A DNA stretch of 14,609 nucleotides, taken from Dehalococcoidia bacterium (GTDB taxonomy: Bacteria > Chloroflexota > Dehalococcoidia > JACPQF01). The stretch is from contig JAUSEJ010000018.1 of NCBI GenBank assembly GCA_030650265.1, forward strand, positions 1-14,609, written 5' to 3'. The translations under genes and the position numbers were made by a program. Positions 6,372-12,687 of this stretch are shown in pieces (within the stretch, counting starts at the first letter, position 1; each line of letters opens with the position of its first letter). Below the pieces are notes generated by a model. That model was not told where the DNA came from, did not search any database, and saw nothing but the letters and a program-made list of their open reading frames with translations.

Positions 6372-6391
6372 ATATGATATCATTATCATAT
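6372..6391. repeat. AT-rich palindromic operator-like site
   Basis: ATATGATA-TCAT-TATCATAT is a perfect 8-bp inverted repeat with a 4-bp spacer, in an AT-rich island between the divergent SPFH and catalase genes. It lies about 12 bases upstream of the SPFH start and about 40 bases upstream of the catalase -35. Its 5' half on the minus strand (GATAATGATA) equals the first ten bases of the Fur consensus, but the second half does not match. A binding site for a dimeric regulator (Fur/PerR-like, PadR-like or the Arc-like protein) is plausible. Confidence 0.4.
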
Positions 6392-6428
6392 CACCAATCA
6401 GGAGAAAGTCAAGACCAGGGAATCTGGA

Positions 6429-6456
6429 TTGATTTTAGCCCGCTGCATGATATACT
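6429..6456 (+). promoter_or_regulatory. Sigma-70-type promoter for the catalase gene
   Basis: TTGATT (6429-6434) and TATACT (6451-6456) are separated by 16 bp; both are close to the sigma-70 consensus. The predicted transcript start near 6463 gives a leader of about 130 nt before the catalase ATG. No other plus-strand gene lies between. Confidence 0.5.
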
Positions 6457-6594
6457 TGATACAATGGACAACTCGAATTGCCTGAAGCGCGGGAATTGAC
6501 GGGCAGAGTAGCTGCCGGTGTTAGAATGGTCCAAAGAATTCATGGTTCCCCTGTCTACCAGTCTGGTAAAGAATAAACTGAGCGGAGGGATGAG

Positions 6595-8058
6595 ATGAAA
6601 GACAAAGAGAAGCTGACCACAACCGCAGGCGCCCCTGTCGTCGACAACCAGAATTCTCTGACCGCCGGGCGGCGTGGACCCATGCTGCTACAGGATGTCT
6701 GGTTTCTGGAAAAACTCGCCCATTTCGACCGTGAGGTCATTCCCGAGCGTCGCATGCACGCCAAGGGTTCCGGGGCCTACGGTAGCTTCACCGTTACTCA
6801 TGATATCACCCGCTATACCAGGGCAAAGATCTTCGCTGGGGTGGGGAAGAAGACCGATCTCTTTGCCCGCTTCTCCACGGTGGCCGGCGAGCGGGGAGCG
6901 GCGGACGCCGAGCGGGACATCCGGGGCTTTGCCCTGAAGTTCTACACCGAGGAGGGAAACTGGGACCTGGTGGGCAACAACACGCCCGTCTTCTTCCTGC
7001 GCGATCCGCTCAAGTTCCCCGACCTCAACCACGCCGTCAAGCGCGACCCCCGCACCAATATGCGCAGCGCCCGCAACAACTGGGACTTCTGGACTTCCCT
7101 GCCCGAGGCCCTGCACCAGATAACCATCGTCATGAGCGACCGGGGCATTCCCTACTCCTACCGGCACATGCACGGCTTCGGCAGCCATACTTTCAGCTTG
7201 ATCAACGTCAACAACGAGCGGTATTGGGTTAAATTTCACTTTGTAACGCAACAAGGTGTCAAGAATCTTTCCGACGAAGAGGCCGGCGCCCTCGTTGGCC
7301 GGGACCGGGAAAGCCATCAGCGCGACCTTTATGAGAGCATCGAGAACGGCGATTTTCCCCGGTGGAAGATGTTCATCCAGGTCATGCCGGAAAAGGCAGC
7401 CGCTACCTGTCCTTACAACCCCTTCGACCTGACCAAGGTTTGGTTCCACAAGGACTATCCCCTGATCGAGGTGGGTTTCTTCGAACTGAACCGCAACCCG
7501 GATAACTACTTTGCGGAGGTCGAACAGGCGGCCTTCAACCCGGCCGCCATCGTGCCCGGCGTCGGTTTTTCACCGGACAAGATGCTGCAGGGTCGTCTTT
7601 TCTCCTACGGCGACGCCCAGCGCTATCGTCTTGGCGTCAACCATCATCTAATCCCGGTCAACGCTGCCCGCTGCCCCTTCCATAGCTATCACCGGGACGG
7701 CGCCATGAGGGTCGACGGTAATCACGGCAGCACTCCCGGTTACGAGCCCAACAGCTACGGCGAGTGGCAACAGCAACCGGAATTTGCCGAGCCGGCGCTT
7801 GGTCTGGATGGAGCTGCCGACCACTGGGATCATCGCCAGGATGAAGACTACTACACTCAACCGGGTCTTCTATTCCGCCTGATGAGCGCCGACCAACAGG
7901 CCGTGCTTTTTGCCAACACCGCCCGCGCTATTGGCAGTGCACCGAGGGAGATTCAGGTCCGCCATATTGGCAACTGCTTCATGGCCGATCCGGCCTACGG
8001 CAAAGGGGTGGCCGACGCCCTGGGCATTCCCTTTAACGATTTGGCCATCGAGGCTTAG
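6595..8058 (+). CDS. katA: Monofunctional haem catalase
   Basis: This 487-aa small-subunit catalase converts hydrogen peroxide to water and oxygen in the cytoplasm, using haem b. The catalytic residues are all present: distal His55 in [13 protein letters not shown], Asn128 in [14 protein letters not shown], and proximal haem-ligand Tyr338 with Arg334 in [14 protein letters not shown]. The spacing His-Asn-Tyr (73 and 283 residues) equals that of human catalase (75, 148, 358), so there are no indels in the core. The length and the C-terminal [21 protein letters not shown] fit small-subunit enzymes; there is no flavodoxin-like C-terminal extension as in the large-subunit catalases. GGAGG (6584-6588) lies 6 bases before the ATG, and a promoter lies upstream. 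It appears to be monocistronic. A peroxide-responsive regulator acting at the 6372-6391 palindrome is possible but unproven. The gene is intact. Confidence 0.97.
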   Translation: MKDKEKLTTTAGAPVVDNQNSLTAGRRGPMLLQDVWFLEKLAHFDREVIPERRMHAKGSGAYGSFTVTHDITRYTRAKIFAGVGKKTDLFARFSTVAGERGAADAERDIRGFALKFYTEEGNWDLVGNNTPVFFLRDPLKFPDLNHAVKRDPRTNMRSARNNWDFWTSLPEALHQITIVMSDRGIPYSYRHMHGFGSHTFSLINVNNERYWVKFHFVTQQGVKNLSDEEAGALVGRDRESHQRDLYESIENGDFPRWKMFIQVMPEKAAATCPYNPFDLTKVWFHKDYPLIEVGFFELNRNPDNYFAEVEQAAFNPAAIVPGVGFSPDKMLQGRLFSYGDAQRYRLGVNHHLIPVNAARCPFHSYHRDGAMRVDGNHGSTPGYEPNSYGEWQQQPEFAEPALGLDGAADHWDHRQDEDYYTQPGLLFRLMSADQQAVLFANTARAIGSAPREIQVRHIGNCFMADPAYGKGVADALGIPFNDLAIEA

Positions 8059-8060
8059 AA

Positions 8061-8074
8061 AGGGTTTCCACCCT
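8061..8074 (+). terminator. Short hairpin after the catalase gene
   Basis: AGGGT-TTCC-ACCCT forms a 5-bp stem with a 4-base loop two bases after the catalase stop. It is short and has no T-tract, so it is only a weak terminator candidate. Confidence 0.25.
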
Positions 8075-8094
8075 GACCACCGCACGTGCTGCGC

Positions 8095-8123
8095 TTGAAC
8101 AATCCTGCTCGCCATGTTAACAT
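8095..8123 (+). promoter_or_regulatory. Candidate promoter for the acyl-CoA dehydrogenase operon
   Basis: TTGAAC (8095-8100) and TAACAT (8118-8123) are separated by 17 bp, each matching the consensus at 4 of 6 positions. The position, after the catalase stop and about 175 bases upstream of the first acyl-CoA dehydrogenase, is suitable. Weak evidence. Confidence 0.3.
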
Positions 8124-8297
8124 AGCGTATATCTGGGGTACGCCTGGCTGGTAAACATCTAACATGCAGGGGGCCTGCCGAACACCGGACCAGACCGCGA
8201 TCGCTCGCTTTCCCTGTAATCAAACGTCCACTTGGGGCGAGCGGTTTCGCTGCGACGACCAAAAACCCGGCAATATTACAAACAGCGGAGGGGAAAC

Positions 8298-9470
8298 ATG
8301 CGCTTCAGTTTCACCGAGCAGCAGGACGCGCTGCGATGCGAGATCAAAGACTTCTTCGACCGGGAGTGGAACGACGAGGCCAAACAGCAGGCCGAGGCAG
8401 CGGGAGATTCGGCTACTGGCCATTCGTCGACTTTGTACAAGAAGCTGGCTGACCGGGGCTGGTTGGCCTTGAATTGGCCGAAGGAATACGGCGGTAAGGG
8501 CTGGACGCCCATGGAAATGTCCATCTTCAACGAGGAATGCGGCTACTATCGGGCGCCAATCGAGGCCTTTAGTTTGACGTCGATCGTCGCCAACGCCATC
8601 ATCCACGCCGGGAACGAGGAACAGAAGCAGCAGTATCTTCCCAAGGTGGCGACTGGCGATCTATTGTTCTGCATCGGCTACTCCGAGCCTAACGCCGGTT
8701 CGGATCTGGCTTCCCTGGAGACCAAGGCGGTGCAGGATGGCGACGACTATATCATTAATGGCGTGAAGACCTTCAACTCGGCCGGCCACCATGCCAATTA
8801 CTGCTGGCTCGCCACCCGCACCGATTCGCTGGCCCCGAAACACAAAGGCATTACCGTTTTCCTGGTTGACATGAAAAGCCCGGGCGTCACTGTTCGCCCT
8901 CTCTACAATATTGCCGACGGCCGCGCCCAGAATGAGCTAGTCTTCGAGGACGTGCGAGTACCGAAAGAGAACATGGTGGGGGAGAAGAATCGGGGCTGGT
9001 ACGTTATCGCCAAGGCCCTCGATATCGAGCGCATCAGCACCAGCGCCTGCGGCAACCAGCGCCGCTCGCTCGAAGAGCTAATCGAGTTCTGCAAGGAAAC
9101 CAGGAGCAAGGGCATACCGTTAAGTAAAGACCCGCTGATCAGGCAGAAGCTCGTTGGACTGGCCACCGAGATTGACGTGGCGCGCATGCTGGCCTATCGG
9201 GTAATCTGGCTGCAAAGCCAGGGGGAGATTCCCGACGTACCGGCCTCCATGTTCAAACTATACTCCAGTTCGCTTTCCCAGAAAATTGCCCACGTAGGGG
9301 TCGAGATCCTCGGCCTGCGCGGGATCGTTAACGGGGCGTCCGGGTGGTCCTACATGAATGGCCGACCCGAGTACGCGACCCGGCTTACCGTACCGGCCAC
9401 CGTGGCCGGCGGCACCAATGAGATCCAGCGCACCGTAATCGCCCAACGGGGGCTCGGCTTGCCGAGGTAG
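8298..9470 (+). CDS. Acyl-CoA dehydrogenase, subunit with catalytic Glu-type motif
   Basis: This 390-aa flavoenzyme subunit belongs to the acyl-CoA dehydrogenase family, which introduces an alpha-beta double bond into acyl-CoA. Family features: the N-terminal helical domain (MRFSFTEQQDALRCEIKDFF), GYSEPNAGSDLASL (127-140), GVKTFNSAGHHANYCW (155-170) and AGGTNEIQR (370-378). The catalytic base of the medium-chain enzyme (Glu in YEGT) is Ala here (VAGGT), but a Glu in LDIERIS (Glu244) matches the alternative base of isovaleryl- and long-chain-CoA dehydrogenases. The RxQFG FAD-contact motif is missing (KDPLIRQKLVG instead). The start at 8298 is supported by GGAGG 6 bases upstream; an open extension to 8232 has no such support. 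The next gene, 57 bases downstream, is a second family member that carries the missing motif. The overall style resembles steroid side-chain FadE proteins of Mycobacterium; the substrate is unknown. Confidence 0.9.
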   Translation: MRFSFTEQQDALRCEIKDFFDREWNDEAKQQAEAAGDSATGHSSTLYKKLADRGWLALNWPKEYGGKGWTPMEMSIFNEECGYYRAPIEAFSLTSIVANAIIHAGNEEQKQQYLPKVATGDLLFCIGYSEPNAGSDLASLETKAVQDGDDYIINGVKTFNSAGHHANYCWLATRTDSLAPKHKGITVFLVDMKSPGVTVRPLYNIADGRAQNELVFEDVRVPKENMVGEKNRGWYVIAKALDIERISTSACGNQRRSLEELIEFCKETRSKGIPLSKDPLIRQKLVGLATEIDVARMLAYRVIWLQSQGEIPDVPASMFKLYSSSLSQKIAHVGVEILGLRGIVNGASGWSYMNGRPEYATRLTVPATVAGGTNEIQRTVIAQRGLGLPR

Positions 9471-9527
9471 TTCTTCCCGATAAGGACCCATTTCGCTCTG
9501 TAGATCTGTAGAAAGGACCTTGTGAAC

Positions 9528-10685
9528 ATGGAATTCGGTTTCACGATGGAACAGGATATACTACGCAAAAGCGTGCGGCAATTTATGGATACCGAGGCGC
9601 CCCTCACCCACCTGCGAGAGATGGAAGCAGACGCAAAAGGCTATTCGCCCTCTCTCTGGCGCCAGATCGCCGGTCTGGACTGGATCGGGATAGACTATCC
9701 CGACCAGTATGCTGGACTCGGTGGCAGCTTCGTCGACGTCGCCGTAGTTGTCGAGGAAATGGGGAGGAAACTATTCCCCGGCCCCTACATCCCCACCGCC
9801 ATTCTCGCCGGCCAGGCACTGCTTGCCGGCGGAAACGAGCAGCAGAAGAGCGAACTTCTACCAAAGATCATAAGAGGGGAGACCATCCTCACCTTTGCCC
9901 TGACCGAGCCGAGCAATACTTACGAGGCCTGGGGCGTCGAGACCAGGGCTACGCTGGCGACCGGCGGCGGTTTCGTGCTTAACGGGACCAAGATAGTGGT
10001 GCCCTTTGCCCATGTCGCCGACCTGATTATCGTGGCGGCCCACACCGGTCCTTCTGAGAAGGATGGTCCCACAGAAGGCAATATCTCTCTTTTTCTCGTC
10101 GATCCGGGGGCGGCGGGCGTGCGAATCTCTCCCATCCGGATTACCAGCAATGAAAAGGTCAGCGCTGTTGTTTTGGAAAACGTACCAGTGGCGGCGGCCG
10201 ATCGTTTGGGTGCGTCCTCCAGACCGCTTGGCGGCGACTGGCCGGTAGTCGAGGCAGTGCTGAGTAGGGGCAAGGCCGCCATGTGCGCCGAGATGGTTGG
10301 TGCAGCCCAGGGCGCACTGGACATGGCGGTCAACTATGCCAAGGAGCGCACGCAGTTCGGCGGACCTATCGGTCGCTTCCAGTCCATCCAACATACCCTT
10401 GCCAGTTTAGCCACAGAGGTGCAAGGCGCCCGCTTACTTACCTACAAGGCCGCGGTGGCGATTGCCGGGGGCGACCCTAACTCAGTAGATGCTTCAATGG
10501 CCAAGGCCTACGTCAGCGAGGTGTTTTTGCGGACAACCCGCGCTGCGTCGCAGATTCACGGCGGCTACGCCTTCATGAAAGAGACCGACATTTCGCTGTA
10601 CTATCTGCGCGCCAAAGCGGCCGAGGCCATCCTGGGGGGACCGGACGCGAACCGGGAGCTAGTCGCCCAACAAATGGGCCTCTAA
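9528..10685 (+). CDS. Acyl-CoA dehydrogenase, partner subunit with FAD motif
   Basis: This is a 385-aa acyl-CoA dehydrogenase family member encoded 57 bases after the first. The N-terminal domain begins MEFGFTMEQDILRKSVRQF, and the middle has LTFALTEPSN (121-130) and LNGTKIVVPFAHVADLIIV. The FAD/dimer motif KERTQFGGPIGRFQSIQH (272-289) is complete. The C-terminus, IHGGYAFMKETDISLYYLRA, is typical of the 'beta' type partner in paired dehydrogenases. Both positions that hold a catalytic Glu in known families are non-acidic here: SRGKA in place of xER, and ILGGPD in place of YEGT. It therefore probably supplies FAD binding while its partner supplies the base. The start is placed at ATG 9528; a GTG two codons earlier is possible. 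AGGA at 9514-9517 is the Shine-Dalgarno candidate. The two genes form an operon. Confidence 0.88.
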   Translation: MEFGFTMEQDILRKSVRQFMDTEAPLTHLREMEADAKGYSPSLWRQIAGLDWIGIDYPDQYAGLGGSFVDVAVVVEEMGRKLFPGPYIPTAILAGQALLAGGNEQQKSELLPKIIRGETILTFALTEPSNTYEAWGVETRATLATGGGFVLNGTKIVVPFAHVADLIIVAAHTGPSEKDGPTEGNISLFLVDPGAAGVRISPIRITSNEKVSAVVLENVPVAAADRLGASSRPLGGDWPVVEAVLSRGKAAMCAEMVGAAQGALDMAVNYAKERTQFGGPIGRFQSIQHTLASLATEVQGARLLTYKAAVAIAGGDPNSVDASMAKAYVSEVFLRTTRAASQIHGGYAFMKETDISLYYLRAKAAEAILGGPDANRELVAQQMGL

Positions 10686-10700
10686 GCAAGCTGTCGTACA

Positions 10701-10718
10701 TCGAGCGACCTCGCTTGA
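10701..10718. terminator. Weak hairpin in the convergent intergenic gap
   Basis: TCGAGCG-ACCT-CGCTTGA forms a 7-bp stem with one G-U pair, between the end of the acyl-CoA dehydrogenase operon and the end of the SGNH gene. There is no T-run. It is the only candidate terminator I see in the 99-bp gap. Confidence 0.25.
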
Positions 10719-10784
10719 GATTAGCAAGCATCGTGGTCATATCGGCTGATCTTGACATTCGCCCTTTGGGAGAGGGGAAGGGCT

Positions 10785-11366
10785 CTATGGATTGCTGAGG
10801 GCGCTGACGATCAAATCGGCGTAAACTTGCGCCCCCGCCGGTCGCAGGTGAATGCCATCGTCCCAGAATAAATCGGGACGCTCGATACTGGCAGCATACC
10901 AATCGACTGTCGCCGCGTTCTGATACCGCTTCACCCCATCAACCATCACACCGTTGTTCGGACCTTCCCAGCGACGGGGTACCTTCACGGTGATGAATAT
11001 GACCCGACGTGCAGGCTCGAGAACCTGCATCAATTCATCAAACTCACTAGCTGTGAAAACACCGTTATTACCAACTTGGACGACTACTACTTCGCCCAAC
11101 TGGCCAGTAAAGCGGAGGGACTTGAGGAGACCGACCGCCACCGAGGCTTGACGGCCCACCGCCGCGTCGACGTCGATCCCGGCAATAGCCTGCCGCAGCG
11201 TGCTAATAGCCCCGAGCATTACCGAATCGCCGATCGCCGTCACGCTGCCGCTATTCACCGCCCTGACTCTCTGTACTGGTACGGGCGCTGATGCCCCGTC
11301 ACCTGGCTGAGTGGCTGGCGATAGAGAATCTTCCACCAGCGACCTGTCATTCGCGCCTTGCTCCAT
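10785..11366 (-). CDS. SGNH-hydrolase domain (C-terminal half of OatA-like acyltransferase)
   Basis: This 193-aa SGNH/GDSL esterase domain has block I AIGDSVMLGA with nucleophile Ser48, the glycine/asparagine block QVGNNGVF (Gly99, Asn100), and block V DDGIHLRPAGA with Asp170 and His173 as the rest of the triad. In OatA-type proteins this domain follows an acyltransferase-3 membrane domain and acts outside the cell on acyl groups of peptidoglycan or polysaccharide. Here it lies in a different frame from the preceding membrane part and overlaps it by 112 bases (11255-11366). The first about 38 residues (Ser/Pro/Ala-rich) look like the usual linker, so a single fused gene with an indel near 11330 is likelier than a separate gene. 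The ATG at 11364-11366 has no Shine-Dalgarno sequence and no signal peptide follows it, so alone it would stay in the cytoplasm. The catalytic residues are intact. Confidence 0.8.
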   Translation of the reverse strand: MEQGANDRSLVEDSLSPATQPGDGASAPVPVQRVRAVNSGSVTAIGDSVMLGAISTLRQAIAGIDVDAAVGRQASVAVGLLKSLRFTGQLGEVVVVQVGNNGVFTASEFDELMQVLEPARRVIFITVKVPRRWEGPNNGVMVDGVKRYQNAATVDWYAASIERPDLFWDDGIHLRPAGAQVYADLIVSALSNP

Positions 11367-12479
11367 GCTGTCAATGCCCGTCCGAAGGCCCCTCTGCGGA
11401 ATGGCGTTTCGACATAGCGGTATGACAGCTCCGCCAACAACATAGTCGCCCCCAGTCGCAGGAGGAGCAACGGCATGCCATCGATCGATACGTCAAGATG
11501 CGGTCTGGTGATCATGAAGATCGGCCAATGCCAGAGATAGATGCCATACGATCGCGTTCCCACCCAGCGTAGCGGCTGCCAGGCCAGAAGGCCCCGACCG
11601 AGGTGGGCGTGGGGATGGACCACGACAGCCAATGCTGCGGCAGTGGCGAGGTCGACCAGGAGGAATCCCCCCCGGTAGAGGAAAGGCTGAAACTCGTCAA
11701 GCTTGCAGAAGAGCCATATAAGGAGGCCAAGTGCGCCTAGTCCGACCGCGTCGAGGGACAACGATCTGGCCAAGCCCGCCCTTGCCGGCAAACGCCAGGG
11801 AGACCAGACGAAAGCCAGAGCGGCTCCGACAAGAAGTCCGGCTGCTCGTGTATCGGTGCCGAAGTATATTCGGGCAGAATCGACCTCTGGCTGGTAGAGC
11901 ATTGCCATCCAGACAGTCGAGGCGACTATTCCTGCCAGTATGGCGAAGAGCAGACCTCGCCGTCGCAACAGTCGTATGCCGATGGCAAACAGCAGCGGCC
12001 AGAACACGTAGAACTGTTCTTCGACGGCGAGCGACCAGAGATGTCGAAGCAGTGACGGCCGGCCCATGAACTCGAAGTAGGATTGGCTGGCGACCACGAG
12101 GTACCAGTTGGTCGCGTAGCCAAGCGCGGCCAGGGCGTCCAGACGCAGGCCGGCGATCTCCTGGGGGGAGGTAGAAGACCGCGTAGGTGAGAGTGACCAG
12201 GATCATCAAGAACACCGCCGGCAGTAGCCGGCGGGCTCGACGGATCCAGAAGGCCTTAGAATCGATCGCGCCGCGCCCCTGCCACTCTCCCAGAAGCAGT
12301 GAGGTGATCAGGAAGCCACTGATCACGAAGAACGCTTCGACGCCGAGAAAGCCGCCAGGGAACCAGGTGAGGTCGGCGTGGTACAGGATCACGACGATGA
12401 CGGCGAGCGCCCGTAATCCATCGATTCCGGGTACGAAGGACAGCGTCTGACGCCAGGCCGGTGGCAATCTAGCCGCCAT
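11255..12479 (-). pseudogene. Acyltransferase-3 membrane domain, frameshifted at a C6 run
   Basis: Acyltransferase family 3 proteins move acyl groups across the membrane onto cell-surface polymers. From ATG 12477-12479 the frame shows GIDGLRALAVIVVILYHAD (catalytic His34), then GGFLGVEAFFVISGFLITSL and RRARRLLPAVFLM. It departs from the family after VFYLPP near residue 105. The continuation, EIAGLRLDALAALGY then LWSLAVEEQFYVFWPLLFAIG and SYRYVETPFRRGAFG, is in another frame that ends at 11255. Deleting one C of the C6 run (plus-strand G6 at 12163-12168) restores YLPQEIAGL. About ten membrane helices can be recognised across both parts. The final helix before the SGNH linker seems to be missing. 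The SGNH domain is back in the frame of the N-terminus, implying two compensating indels in one original gene spanning 10785-12479. Sequence error, decay or homopolymer phase variation are all possible. Confidence 0.8.
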
Positions 12480-12633
12480 TTGCGATCGCCCCCAACTACT
12501 TTGACTTGAAAGTTTCTGTTTCCCCTAACCGTGCCAGAAATTCCACGGCCTGACAGACCTGACGTCTATCATTCGTCGATGGACAGCCAGTCCCTGGTAT
12601 CCGGTGGTTTGCCGCAGAGAGCTTACCTGGAAC

Positions 12634-12659
12634 ACCTCTAGTTTACCCTGGATAGAGGT
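12634..12659. repeat. Short inverted repeat downstream of the kinase gene
   Basis: ACCTCTA (12634-12640) and TAGAGGT (12653-12659) are perfect complements around a 12-base loop, between the kinase stop and the acyltransferase start. They could be part of the kinase gene terminator or an operator for the acyltransferase. I see nothing else specific in the about 200-bp gap 12480-12678, and no strong Shine-Dalgarno sequence before the acyltransferase ATG. Confidence 0.3.
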
Positions 12660-12661
12660 AT

Positions 12662-12687
12662 GGACGAGAATAGTCCGACTATCGTCC
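12662..12687 (-). terminator. Hairpin overlapping the kinase stop codon
   Basis: On the minus strand GGACGATAGT pairs with ACTAT-TCT-CGTCC around a CGG loop (10 pairs, a 3-base bulge). It includes the TAG stop (12679-12681). There is no U-tract after it, so terminator function is uncertain. Confidence 0.3.

Noticed and set aside
6688..7449. Long minus-strand open frame (253 codons) opposite the catalase gene
   Set aside because: It lies fully inside a highly conserved catalase, is produced by GC-rich third-codon bias, and its translation shows no family features.
8232..8297. 22-codon N-terminal extension of the first acyl-CoA dehydrogenase
   Set aside because: No ribosome binding site and no similarity to the family; the ATG at 8298 has GGAGG at the ideal distance.
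9858..10394. Minus-strand open frame (178 codons) opposite the second acyl-CoA dehydrogenase
   Set aside because: Antisense shadow of a clearly coding gene with intact family motifs; no Shine-Dalgarno or recognisable domain.
12482..12489. GCGATCGC octamer (HIP1-like)
   Set aside because: Only this occurrence caught my eye; cyanobacterial HIP1 needs high frequency, so it is treated as chance.
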